Assembly (NCBI GenBank): GCA_045580025.1
Contig: JAZNNB010000030.1
Span: forward strand, 48,594 to 112,593
DNA length: 64,000 bases
Origin: SIG440 sp045580025
Lineage (GTDB): Bacteria > Bacillota > Clostridia > Monoglobales > Monoglobaceae
Direction of reading: 5' to 3'
Shown here: positions 15,163-23,401 of the stretch, piece after piece
Numbering within the stretch: position 1 is the stretch's first letter
Layout of the letters: the number at the start of each line of letters is the position of its first letter
Notes under the pieces: model-generated
Told to the model about the DNA's origin: nothing
The model's input: the letters and a program-made list of their open reading frames with translations, nothing else
The model's database searches: none
Translations under genes and position numbers: made by a program

Positions 15163-16491
15163 CTACTTGCACTTTGTTAGCAATGCTACCGTTTCCACGT
15201 GCGGCGTCCTCGGGAACATATCAACGGGCTGAACAATCTCGGTCCTATATCCCAAATTCTCAAGCATCCTCAAGTCCCTCGCGAGTGTTGAGGGTTTGCA
15301 GGACACATAAACTATCCGCTTAGTTTTGGTTCTTGACACAGTTTTAAGAAGACTCTCTTCGCATCCCTTTCGGGGCGGGTCAAGAATAACCACATCAGGC
15401 TTTTCTTTTTTGAGTCTTGGTGCCATTTCCTCCGCTGTGCCGCAATAATACTCTGCGTTTTTTATGCCGTTGAGTTTCATATTTTCCTCGGCGTTCTGAA
15501 TAGCCTCTGGAACCACCTCAATGCCCACAACCTTTTTAGCACTGTGTGCAAGATACTGACCGATTGTTCCTGTTCCGCAATACAAATCCCAGACAGTCTC
15601 TTTCCCTGAAAGATTTGCAAACTCCTTCACCTTGTCATAAAGGACCTTTGTCTGTTTTTTGTTCACCTGATAAAAAGAATGGGGTGAAATTTTAAATTTA
15701 AGATCACCTATACTATCAATTATATAATCCTTGCCCCAAAGAGTAACAAAATTTTTCCCCAGAACAACATTGGTTTTTTTGTTGTTTATATTGAGCAATA
15801 CCCCCGAAAGTTCGTCTACTTCGGCTTTCAGTATCTCTACCAATTTTTCTAAAAATGGTGTCTTCTCACTTGTGGCAACAATAGAAACCACGCATCCGCT
15901 GTCGCCATTTCGAGTATAGATGTGACGTATCAGCCCTTTGCCAGTTTCTTCATCATAGGGCAAAATACCGTATTCACTCATCCACCTTCGCACCGCCGCC
16001 AAAACTCTCGGGTTTTCATCACCTTGAATTATGCATCGATTCATGTCAATAACTCTGTGACTGTTCTGTGCGTAAATGCCGATTCCATCCTTTGACACGG
16101 GAAACTGTCCTTTGTTGCGATAACCCCGAATCTCACTGCAACCAATAACATTCTTGACCTCGGCAGAAATTTTACCAAGTCGCATCAAGCAATCTTTCAC
16201 CTTTTGGGTCTTATATTCCATTTCTTTTTCATATTCAGTGTTCCAGAATCTGCATCCGCCGCATTTATAAAAATATTCGCACTCCGCTTTGATGCGATAA
16301 GGTGACGGCTCTATAACCTCCAGAAGTTTTCCAAAGGCATAGCTTTTCATAACCTTTACGATTATCGCGCGAACCCTCTCACCCAAAAGGGCATAAGGAA
16401 CAAAGACCGCCATACCGTCCATTCTTCCTACGCCATCGCCGTCGTCGGTTGTTCCTGTAATTTCAATTTCAAAAATATCGTTTTTTTTCAT
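15163..16491 (-). CDS. rlmD: 23S rRNA (uracil-5-)-methyltransferase, RlmD/TrmA family
   Basis: SAM-dependent RNA methyltransferase with an N-terminal TRAM domain (residues about 1-60), an Fe-S cysteine cluster (CEYFYKCGGC), the SAM-binding VWDLYCGTGTIGQYLA block, the DPPRKGC motif and the catalytic cysteine in YVSCKPSTLARDL. Family members methylate U747 or U1939 of 23S rRNA; which site this one modifies is not certain. The start is ATG 16491, overlapping the recR stop by 4 bp (ATGA), which points to translational coupling. It has 442 residues. Confidence 0.88.
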   Translation of the reverse strand: MKKNDIFEIEITGTTDDGDGVGRMDGMAVFVPYALLGERVRAIIVKVMKSYAFGKLLEVIEPSPYRIKAECEYFYKCGGCRFWNTEYEKEMEYKTQKVKDCLMRLGKISAEVKNVIGCSEIRGYRNKGQFPVSKDGIGIYAQNSHRVIDMNRCIIQGDENPRVLAAVRRWMSEYGILPYDEETGKGLIRHIYTRNGDSGCVVSIVATSEKTPFLEKLVEILKAEVDELSGVLLNINNKKTNVVLGKNFVTLWGKDYIIDSIGDLKFKISPHSFYQVNKKQTKVLYDKVKEFANLSGKETVWDLYCGTGTIGQYLAHSAKKVVGIEVVPEAIQNAEENMKLNGIKNAEYYCGTAEEMAPRLKKEKPDVVILDPPRKGCEESLLKTVSRTKTKRIVYVSCKPSTLARDLRMLENLGYRTEIVQPVDMFPRTPHVETVALLTKCK

Positions 16492-17087
16492 AGTTCCACA
16501 CGCCACAAAATAGCCTTTGCCAAAGTCATCTCATCAGCAAACTCAAGCTCACCGCCCACGGGCACTCCGTGAGCAATTCTGGTGACTTTGATGCCAAAAG
16601 GCTTTATAAGTTTTGAAATATACATAGCAGTTGTTTCGCCCTCAAGGTTTGGGTTTGTCGCCATAATAACCTCGCTAACGCTTCCCTCTGCAATCCTTGT
16701 CATAAGCTCTTTTATTCTTATATCCTCGGGACCTATATTGTCCATAGGCGAAATCGCACCATGAAGAACGTGATAAGTACCCTTAAACTCATTGGTCTTT
16801 TCCATTTGAATTACATCTCTGGGATTTTCAACAACACAAATAACGCCCTTGTCTCGAGCAGGATTTTTGCACACACTGCAAGTTTCCTTGTCGGAAAAAT
16901 TCTGACAGATTTTGCAATAAGAAATCTTTTCCTTGGCATCAACAATAGCATTTGCAAACCTCTGTGCAGACTCTTTGGGAAGATTAAGCACGTGATACGC
17001 AAGCCTCTGTGCAGTTTTGCTCCCTATCCCAGGCAGTTTTTGAAATTCCTCTATTAGATTTTGAAGTGGCGAAACATAATAATCCAT
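16488..17087 (-). CDS. recR: Recombination protein RecR
   Basis: A 199-residue protein that with RecO and RecF loads RecA at gaps. It has an N-terminal helix-hairpin-helix (LPGIGSKTAQRLA), a four-Cys zinc finger (YCKIC...CSVC), a TOPRIM domain (ICVVENPRDVI, VIMATNPNLEGETTAMYI) and the C-terminal Walker-B-like end. Chosen start ATG 17087; a TTG two codons upstream is closer to the AAAGGA site and cannot be excluded. dnaX and ybaB, the usual neighbours, are absent. rlmD follows with a 4-bp overlap. Confidence 0.96.
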   Translation of the reverse strand: MDYYVSPLQNLIEEFQKLPGIGSKTAQRLAYHVLNLPKESAQRFANAIVDAKEKISYCKICQNFSDKETCSVCKNPARDKGVICVVENPRDVIQMEKTNEFKGTYHVLHGAISPMDNIGPEDIRIKELMTRIAEGSVSEVIMATNPNLEGETTAMYISKLIKPFGIKVTRIAHGVPVGGELEFADEMTLAKAILWRVEL

Positions 17088-17111
17088 TTTCAAAAAATCC
17101 TTTCAACAGAA

Positions 17112-17173
17112 AAAATCTGCTTCCGAAATCGGTATAACTCTGGTGCTATAAGCACCAAAGCTCAGCAGATTTT
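17112..17173 (-). terminator. Branched terminator-like RNA between the metK unit and recR
   Basis: On the minus strand a 10-bp outer stem (AAAATCTGCT paired with AGCAGATTTT) encloses two hairpins, CTTTGGTGC-TTATA-GCACCAGAG and CCGA-TT-TCGG. It ends in a run of six T. It may be the terminator of metK and the stalk-domain gene, or an attenuator controlling read-through into recR. Confidence 0.65.
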
Positions 17174-17189
17174 ATCCAAAGTACTGTTT

Positions 17190-17633
17190 TTATTTCACAA
17201 ATTCAAGAGTGTTTGTTTCTGCATTGAATTTAGCATCAAAGCCAAAGTAGGCAGCCGCAACGCTTGCAGGCATATAGGTTCTTCCCTGTTCATTATTAAG
17301 AAAAACCGCCTTTTCCATCTGGACCTTGTTGCCATTTTCAATGAGGTTTGCAAAGAACAGATTGTTGTCCACCTGAAGAACAATCATAGCACCCTTTTCG
17401 TCAGCACCCATAACAAGACGTTCTGCATCTGTCCATCCTATCTGATATCCAAAATATTCAAAGATAAATCTGATAGGAATAAAAACCGTGTTTTCAACAG
17501 TTGTAACCTCACCAAAGCCCTCTGCAATTTCAATCTTTTTACCGTCAATCACAACCTCATTGGATGCAGCAAGAGCTGAAACCGAACTCAAAACTACGCA
17601 CAAAAACAAAACAAGTGAAACAATTTTTTTCAT
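17190..17633 (-). CDS. Secreted copper-amine-oxidase-N-like stalk domain protein
   Basis: A 147-residue protein with a signal peptide (residues 1-23, ending in ALAA) and one stalk domain of the copper amine oxidase N-terminal type (VFIPIRFIFEYFGYQIGW, TYMPASVAAAYFGFDAKF, NTLEFVK). This domain is common in surface proteins of Clostridia and is not an oxidase by itself. The start is ATG 17633 behind GGAGGTC. The frame runs 50 codons further up into metK, which was rejected. It lies 25 bp after metK and is probably co-transcribed. Its function is unknown. Confidence 0.85.
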   Translation of the reverse strand: MKKIVSLVLFLCVVLSSVSALAASNEVVIDGKKIEIAEGFGEVTTVENTVFIPIRFIFEYFGYQIGWTDAERLVMGADEKGAMIVLQVDNNLFFANLIENGNKVQMEKAVFLNNEQGRTYMPASVAAAYFGFDAKFNAETNTLEFVK

Positions 17634-17658
17634 AACAAAGTGACCTCCATTTAAAAAC

Positions 17659-18843
17659 TTAAAGCTTTGCCATTTCCGAAAGCATCTGTGCTTTATCTGT
17701 TTTCTCCCAAGGAAGGTCCACGTCACATCTTCCAAAGTGACCATAGGCCGCGGTCTGTTTGTAAATAGGACGTCTGAGGTCAAGCATATTTATAATTCCG
17801 CTGGGAGTAAGGTCAAACACCTTTTCCACAATTTCAGAAATCTTTTCCTCACTGATTTTGCCAGTTCCGAAAGTATCGATTCTGAGAGATACAGGCTTTG
17901 CTACACCGATTGAATAGGCAAGCTGCACCTCACAGGATTTTGCAAGACCTGCTGCCACAAGGTTCTTTGCCACATATCTTGCGGCATATGCTGCACTGCG
18001 GTCAACTTTCGTGGGGTCTTTTCCTGAAAAAGCACCGCCGCCGTGGCGGGCATATCCGCCATAGGTGTCAACAATAATTTTTCTTCCGGTATGTCCTGAG
18101 TCACCCTGAGGCCCGCCGATAACAAATCTGCCGGTGGGGTTAATGAAAATCTTTGTGTCCTCATCCATCAGTTCTTCGGGGACAGTTGCGCGGATAACTT
18201 TTTCTTCAATATCACGTCTCAAGGTTTCCATTGGAACATTTTCATCGTGCTGGCTTGAAACAACCACCGCATCAATACGCTTAACAGTTCCGTCCTCATT
18301 ATATTCTGCCGTAACTTGAGTCTTTCCGTCAGGCCTGAGGTATGGCAACGTTCCGTTCTTTCTGACTTCGGTGAGCTTTCTTGCCATTTTGTGAGCAAGG
18401 TCAATAGCAAGCGGCATAAAGCTCTCGGTTTCGTCGCAAGCAAAGCCAAACATCATTCCTTGGTCACCTGCACCAAGACCTTTTTCCGCATCACCTTCTT
18501 TTGACTCAAGGGCTTCGTCAACACCAAGAGCAATATCAGCTGACTGTTTGTCAAGGGCACAGATAACACCGCAGGTGTCACAGTCAAAACCGTATTTTGC
18601 ACGGGTATAACCAACCTCACGCACAGCCTCTCTGACAATGTGCTGAATGTCAATGTTTGCAGTAGTGCTTATTTCACCCACCACAACCACAAGTCCTGTG
18701 GTAACTGTAACCTCACAAGCAACACGCGCGAGTGGGTCTTGTTCATAAATCGCATCAAGCACAGCATCCGAAATTATATCGGAAATTTTGTCAGGATGCC
18801 CTTCGGTAACAGATTCTGAAGTAAACAGCTTTTTGTATCCCAT
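17659..18843 (-). CDS. metK: S-adenosylmethionine synthetase
   Basis: Makes SAM from methionine and ATP. Family marks: FTSESVTEGHPDKISD at the N-terminus, GAGDQGMMFG near residue 114, and GGGAFSGKDPTKVDRSAAY (P-loop-like) near residue 268. Length 394 is normal. The start is ATG 18843 behind CAGGAGGAAAA. It is driven by a perfect consensus promoter about 90 bp upstream. The leader carries no SAM riboswitch that I can see but does contain a 16-bp perfect palindrome. Confidence 0.98.
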   Translation of the reverse strand: MGYKKLFTSESVTEGHPDKISDIISDAVLDAIYEQDPLARVACEVTVTTGLVVVVGEISTTANIDIQHIVREAVREVGYTRAKYGFDCDTCGVICALDKQSADIALGVDEALESKEGDAEKGLGAGDQGMMFGFACDETESFMPLAIDLAHKMARKLTEVRKNGTLPYLRPDGKTQVTAEYNEDGTVKRIDAVVVSSQHDENVPMETLRRDIEEKVIRATVPEELMDEDTKIFINPTGRFVIGGPQGDSGHTGRKIIVDTYGGYARHGGGAFSGKDPTKVDRSAAYAARYVAKNLVAAGLAKSCEVQLAYSIGVAKPVSLRIDTFGTGKISEEKISEIVEKVFDLTPSGIINMLDLRRPIYKQTAAYGHFGRCDVDLPWEKTDKAQMLSEMAKL

Positions 18844-18869
18844 TTGTTTTTTCCTCCTGTATATTTATC

Positions 18870-18885
18870 GTCTTTAATTAAAGAC
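18870..18885. repeat. Perfect 16-bp palindrome in the metK leader
   Basis: GTCTTTAATTAAAGAC is its own reverse complement. It lies between the metK promoter and the ribosome site. It could be an operator or a small RNA hairpin; no regulator is identified. Confidence 0.7.
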
Positions 18886-18934
18886 AGTGCAAAGTCAATA
18901 TTCCAAAATGCTTATACACATTCTTTCACTATGC

Positions 18935-18963
18935 ATTATACCCTTTTTCTCTTTTCCTGTCAA
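18935..18963 (-). promoter_or_regulatory. Consensus promoter of metK
   Basis: TTGACA (18963-18958), 17 bp, TATAAT (18940-18935) on the minus strand. Confidence 0.9.
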
Positions 18964-19005
18964 CCATAAAAACCCTATATTTCAACAGATTTCCCCCCAA
19001 ATCCC

Positions 19006-19034
19006 TTGACAATGTTTTGCAAAAATTATAAAAT
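19006..19034 (+). promoter_or_regulatory. Promoter of the ECF S-component gene
   Basis: TTGACA (19006-19011), 17 bp, TAAAAT (19029-19034), 41 bp before the start codon. It is divergent from the metK promoter. Confidence 0.85.
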
Positions 19035-19075
19035 ATTACAAAGTACAATAATAATTTTCTCAGGAGATGTTTATT

Positions 19076-19615
19076 ATGAAAAAAAGTTTTAACACAAAAG
19101 ATATGGCTATCACTGCATTGCTTATTGCATTTGGTATTATAATTCCTACTATGTTCAGCGGTCTCAGAGTATATCTTCCACCGTTCTCTGCTACTTTGAC
19201 TGCTCATGTTCCCGTTTTTGTGGCTATGTTCATTTCGCCTATGTCCGCGATTTTCACAAGTCTTGGGACAACAGTAGGCTTTATTTTTGCAGGTCTTGAC
19301 CCGGCTGTTACCGCACGTGCTTTTTCACATATCATTTTTGCTTTTTTAGGCGCTCTTATGATTAAGAAAAACAACAGCATTATCTTAGTGGGTGCGGTTA
19401 CTATGGCTCTTCACGCACTTTTTGAAGCTCTTGTTTCATTGCTTTTCTTAAGCACAGGCTGGTCAGCATCAAACGGAAATATGTTTTACATAGCTTTTTA
19501 CGTGACCGGTATAGGAACTCTCGTTCATCATATAATAGATTATATAATTGCCATCATTTTGGTTACTGCGCTCTCGAGAACAAAGGCAATTAAAAAACTA
19601 CCCCGTCTTTTCTAA
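19076..19615 (+). CDS. ECF transporter S component (substrate unknown)
   Basis: A 179-residue membrane protein with about five to six hydrophobic helices and the AxxxA-like motif region (DMAITALLIAFGIIIPTMF) of S components, which capture a vitamin and dock on a shared EcfA/A'/T module. The energising module is not in this window. Folate and niacin S components are alternatives I cannot separate by eye. Start ATG 19076 lies 9 bp after CTCAGGAG; an ATG nine bases earlier touches that site. It is probably co-transcribed with the next gene, 20 bp downstream. Confidence 0.85.
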   Translation: MKKSFNTKDMAITALLIAFGIIIPTMFSGLRVYLPPFSATLTAHVPVFVAMFISPMSAIFTSLGTTVGFIFAGLDPAVTARAFSHIIFAFLGALMIKKNNSIILVGAVTMALHALFEALVSLLFLSTGWSASNGNMFYIAFYVTGIGTLVHHIIDYIIAIILVTALSRTKAIKKLPRLF

Positions 19616-19635
19616 ATTCCAAAAGGAGTGATGTT

Positions 19636-20247
19636 ATGGCAAGCATTGAAAACAGTGCCCTTTTCAAAATAAGCTATGGTCTTTTTGTGGTTACCTCAAA
19701 TGACGGCACAAGGGACAACGGTCTCATTGTAAACACCGTTTCTCAAATCACCGACACGCCCCAAAGGGTTATTGTCGCTATCAACAAAAAGAATTATTCC
19801 CACGACACCATAAAGAAAACGGGAAAAATGAACGTTTGCTGTTTATCTGTGGATGCACCCTTTTCTGTGTTTGAAACCTTTGGTTTTAAAAGCGGACGTG
19901 ATTCTTATAAATTTGAAGGCATAACCCCGCTTCGCTCGGAAAACAGCCTTGCAGTTCTGCCCGAATTTATCAACAGCTTTATCTCTCTCGAGGTTGAAAG
20001 TTATATAGATATGGGCTCTCACGGGATGTTTATCTGTACCATTTCTGAAGCAAAGACCATATCCGATAAAGAAAGTATGACCTACACATATTATCAGAAA
20101 AATGTAAAACCAAAGCCGGAGAAAGCAAAATCCAAAGGCTATGTCTGCAAGGTTTGCGGTTATGTCTATGAGGGTGACCCCCTCCCAGACGACTTTATTT
20201 GCCCTTGGTGCAAGCACGGTGCAAGTGACTTTGAAAAGTATAAATAA
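19636..20247 (+). CDS. Flavin reductase-rubredoxin fusion (high-molecular-weight rubredoxin type)
   Basis: A 203-residue fusion. Residues 1-155 are an FMN-binding flavin-reductase-like domain. Residues 169-203 are a rubredoxin with Fe ligands C171, C174, C189 and C192 (CKVCG and CPWCK). Proteins of this layout (Hrb of Moorella) take electrons from NAD(P)H through FMN and rubredoxin to flavodiiron proteins or rubrerythrins for O2, NO or peroxide defence in anaerobes. The second knuckle reads CPWCKHG, where CPxCG is usual. The start is ATG behind AAAAGGAG. Confidence 0.88.
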   Translation: MASIENSALFKISYGLFVVTSNDGTRDNGLIVNTVSQITDTPQRVIVAINKKNYSHDTIKKTGKMNVCCLSVDAPFSVFETFGFKSGRDSYKFEGITPLRSENSLAVLPEFINSFISLEVESYIDMGSHGMFICTISEAKTISDKESMTYTYYQKNVKPKPEKAKSKGYVCKVCGYVYEGDPLPDDFICPWCKHGASDFEKYK

Positions 20248-20250
20248 AAA

Positions 20251-20272
20251 ACTCTGCCTATATAGGCAGAGT
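20251..20272 (+). terminator. Bidirectional terminator
   Basis: Stem ACTCTGCCTA paired with TAGGCAGAGT, flanked by A-runs and T-runs. It serves the + strand rubredoxin gene and also the minus-strand tRNA-Arg. Confidence 0.9.
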
Positions 20273-20280
20273 TTTTTATT

Positions 20281-20357
20281 TGGCGTCGTTAAGAGGATTC
20301 GAACCTCCGACCTACCGCTTAGGAGGCGGTCGCTCTATCCTGCTGAGCTATAACGAC
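20281..20357 (-). tRNA. tRNA-Arg (anticodon CCT)
   Basis: A complete cloverleaf on the minus strand. The 7-bp acceptor is GTCGTTA/TAACGAC, the anticodon stem ACCGC/GCGGT has loop CTCCTAA, the T-loop is TTCGAAT, and the 3' CCA is encoded. It reads the AGG codon. Confidence 0.97.
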
Positions 20358-20409
20358 AAGTTTTCACAAAACTTATTCTATCACACCTTAAAGGGTTTAT
20401 CAAGCTTTT

Positions 20410-21528
20410 TTACACAAAATCACTTAAAATTATATTGCTCACAAAAAAGCCCTCATTTGAAAATCGTATGCACCCATTCTCTCGTATCAGATGCTTGGTT
20501 TTTGTATATTTTTCAAGTGCCGTGCCAAAGACTTCATCAATATTTATTCCAAACCGTGACGAAAATTCCGCTTCCCTTATTCCATCTGTCATCCGAAGAC
20601 CAAGAAAAACAAATTCACTCATCAAATCAAACTTGGACAAATCTTCACGCATAATCTCTGCGCTTTTGTCTTTTTCTATTTTCTCAATATATTCTGAAAT
20701 ACCAAGTGCGTTTGAAAACCGTTTTCTATTCATACACGAAAAAGCACCTGCCCCAAGACCAAGAAACTCATCACATCGCCAATATTTTTCGTTGTGCTTT
20801 GAGGTCTTATCTTCTTTTGCAAAATTTGAAATTTCATAACGCCTGTATCCTGCATTTGCCAACTTTTTAACCGCCAAATCGTACATATCAGCAACAAGGT
20901 CATCATCAGGAAGGCTCAAATCCATATCCCAAAAAGGCGTGCCCTCTTCAACTTTCAATGAATAGCAGGAAATATGTTCAGCCCCAAAACGCACCGCCTC
21001 ATCAAGTGTATTCTCCCAATCCGAAATTGTCATCTCGGGAAGCCCATACATAAGGTCAAGGGATATGTTTTGAAATCCCGCTTCTCTCGCATTTTGGAAA
21101 CAACTCTTAAAATCCTCAAAGGAATGTATTCTCCCAAGTTTCCTGAGAAAATTATCACAAGTAGACTGAAGACCAACACTGAGACGGTTTATGCCTGCAT
21201 CTTTAAGTTTCACAAGTCCATCAAAACCGATTGTTTTGGGATTACACTCTATCGTAATCTCCGCATCGGGAGCTATTTCAAAGCACTCTTTCAGTCGCAA
21301 AAGGGTATCGCAGATATATTCTGGGTCAACAGCCGTTGGTGTTCCCCCGCCAAAGTAAACAGTGTCATACTTTTTGGGATAACGCCCCGACTGAATTTTT
21401 ACTTCTTCAAAAAGGGCAGAAAAATAGGACTCTATAAAGCTTTCCGATTTTGCATAAGAATTGAAGTCGCAATAAAGACACTTGCTTTTGCAAAAAGGAA
21501 TGTGAATATAAAGTCCTGCGTTTTTCAT
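20410..21528 (-). CDS. hemW: Radical-SAM heme chaperone HemW
   Basis: HemW-type radical SAM protein of 372 residues. The motif CKSKCLYCDF ends in Phe, whereas true HemN coproporphyrinogen dehydrogenases carry a fourth Cys. HemW binds heme and delivers it to heme proteins and is not a coproporphyrinogen oxidase. YFGGGTPTAVD and the C-terminal HemN_C-like region are present. The start is ATG 21528, 6 bp after AGGAG. It lies 38 bp after lepA, the usual Firmicute order, but hrcA-grpE-dnaK do not follow. Confidence 0.93.
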   Translation of the reverse strand: MKNAGLYIHIPFCKSKCLYCDFNSYAKSESFIESYFSALFEEVKIQSGRYPKKYDTVYFGGGTPTAVDPEYICDTLLRLKECFEIAPDAEITIECNPKTIGFDGLVKLKDAGINRLSVGLQSTCDNFLRKLGRIHSFEDFKSCFQNAREAGFQNISLDLMYGLPEMTISDWENTLDEAVRFGAEHISCYSLKVEEGTPFWDMDLSLPDDDLVADMYDLAVKKLANAGYRRYEISNFAKEDKTSKHNEKYWRCDEFLGLGAGAFSCMNRKRFSNALGISEYIEKIEKDKSAEIMREDLSKFDLMSEFVFLGLRMTDGIREAEFSSRFGINIDEVFGTALEKYTKTKHLIRENGCIRFSNEGFFVSNIILSDFV

Positions 21529-21566
21529 TATTTCTCCTATCGGCAGAAAATATGCCATCTTTAAAT

Positions 21567-23372
21567 TTAATCCAGCTTGAGCACTGACATAAACGCCTCT
21601 TGCGGCACTTCCACCGAGCCCACCTGACGCATACGTTTTTTGCCCTCTTTTTGTTTTTCCAGGAGCTTATTCTTTCTGGTGATGTCACCGCCGTAGCATT
21701 TTGCAAGAACGTCCTTTCGCATAGCACGAACGGTTTCACGGGCAATAATCTTGCTGCCCACCGCCGCCTGAATAGGAATTTCAAACAGCTGACGGGGTAT
21801 TGAATCTTTCAGCTTTTCAGCAATTCGTCTGCCACGGGCATAAGCCTTTTCCTTGTGAACGATGAACGAAAGTGCGTCCACCATATCACCATTAAGCAAA
21901 ATATCAAGCTTCACAAGGTCAGACTTCTGATAATCTTTCATTTCATAATCAAAAGACGCATAACCGCGAGTCCTTGACTTGAGAGCGTCAAAGAAATCGT
22001 AAATAATTTCATTGAGAGGAAGCTCATACTTAAGGGTTACACGGTTTTCATCAAGATAAGTCATATCAATATAAGTTCCGCGTCTCTCCTGACAAAGTTC
22101 CATAATGCTTCCCACAAATTCCTTGGGGGTCATTATATTTGCCGCAACAATAGGTTCTTTCATATAGTCAATTTCCTGAGCCTCAGGAAGATTTGTAGGG
22201 TTTGAAATTGTCAGCATTGTACCATCGGTTTTGTATACTTGATATTCAACCGAGGGGGCTGTGGTAACCAAATCAAGATTATATTCACGCTCTAAGCGTT
22301 CCTGAATAATTTCCATATGCAAGAGTCCAAGAAAGCCGCATCTGAAACCAAATCCCAGAGCAACCGAGGTTTCAGCATCAAACTGAAGTGCCGCATCGTT
22401 GAGTTGAAGCTTTTCAAGGGCATCTCTCAAATCGTTGTATCTCGCGCCATCTGCGGGATAAACGCCCGAATAAACCATAGGCTTTACTTCCTTATATCCG
22501 GGAAGCGCTTCAATCGCACCGCCTTTCGAAAGCGTCACCGTGTCACCAACTCGAACATCACGGACATTTTTAATGCTGGCAGCGATATATCCAACCTCGC
22601 CCGCCTTGATTTCTTTGGAAGCAAGCACACCAAGGGGATTGAGATAACCCACCTCAACAACATCAAAGGTGCTTCCGCTTGACATCATCTTTATTGTGTC
22701 GCCGACTTTCAGCTTTCCGTCAACCACACGGACATAAGCAATAACACCCTTATAGCTGTCATAATATGAGTCAAAAATCAAGGCTTTAAATGGAGCACTC
22801 TCATCACCTGACGGTGGCGGAACGTCCTCTACTATCCTTTCAAGAACTGCCTCGATATTTATACCATTCTTTGCCGAAACCAAAGGCGCATTCTCGGCAT
22901 CAATGCCAATAACGTCCTCGATTTCCTGCTTGACAACCTCGGGCTGCGCCGATGGCAAGTCTATTTTGTTTATTACAGGAACAAGCTCCAAATCGTGCTC
23001 CAGTGCAAGATATGTGTTAGCAAGAGTCTGTGCCTCAATTCCCTGAGCTGCATCCACAATCAAAATTGCACCCTCACAAGCAGCTAAGCTTCTGGACACT
23101 TCATAGTTAAAGTCCACGTGCCCTGGTGTATCTATAAGATTGAGAACATACTTTTCCCCATTCTTTGCCGAGTACAAGAGTCTTACCGCACGAGCCTTTA
23201 TGGTTATTCCGCGTTCTTTTTCAAGGTCCATATTGTCAAGAATCTGGTCCTGCATTTCACGGTTAGTGAGGGAATCAGTCATCTCCAAAAGACGGTCAGC
23301 CAGTGTGGACTTTCCGTGGTCAATATGTGCAATAATCGAAAAATTTCGTATGTTCTTCTGGTATTCGTTCAT
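21567..23372 (-). CDS. lepA: Elongation factor 4 (LepA)
   Basis: A 601-residue ribosomal GTPase that can back-translocate or aid ribosome assembly under stress. The G motifs are AHIDHGKST (G1), DTPGHVDF (G3) and NKIDLP (G4). EF-G-like domains and the LepA-specific C-terminus (ARETVRAMRKDVLAKCYGGD near 543, then KKRMRQVGSVEVPQEAFMSVL) follow. The start is ATG 23372 behind GGAAGG. It is co-oriented with galE upstream and hemW downstream. Confidence 0.98.
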   Translation of the reverse strand: MNEYQKNIRNFSIIAHIDHGKSTLADRLLEMTDSLTNREMQDQILDNMDLEKERGITIKARAVRLLYSAKNGEKYVLNLIDTPGHVDFNYEVSRSLAACEGAILIVDAAQGIEAQTLANTYLALEHDLELVPVINKIDLPSAQPEVVKQEIEDVIGIDAENAPLVSAKNGINIEAVLERIVEDVPPPSGDESAPFKALIFDSYYDSYKGVIAYVRVVDGKLKVGDTIKMMSSGSTFDVVEVGYLNPLGVLASKEIKAGEVGYIAASIKNVRDVRVGDTVTLSKGGAIEALPGYKEVKPMVYSGVYPADGARYNDLRDALEKLQLNDAALQFDAETSVALGFGFRCGFLGLLHMEIIQERLEREYNLDLVTTAPSVEYQVYKTDGTMLTISNPTNLPEAQEIDYMKEPIVAANIMTPKEFVGSIMELCQERRGTYIDMTYLDENRVTLKYELPLNEIIYDFFDALKSRTRGYASFDYEMKDYQKSDLVKLDILLNGDMVDALSFIVHKEKAYARGRRIAEKLKDSIPRQLFEIPIQAAVGSKIIARETVRAMRKDVLAKCYGGDITRKNKLLEKQKEGKKRMRQVGSVEVPQEAFMSVLKLD

Positions 23373-23401
23373 CTTGTTTTTCCTTCCGAAAAAATTGTAA
23401 A

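Noticed and set aside
18844..18934. SAM riboswitch in the metK leader
   Set aside because: The leader is only about 85 nt, and no multi-helix junction or terminator pair is visible; only the short palindrome was found.
20410..21528. Calling this gene oxygen-independent coproporphyrinogen III oxidase (hemN)
   Set aside because: The motif CxxxCxYCxF has Phe in place of the fourth Cys, which marks HemW.
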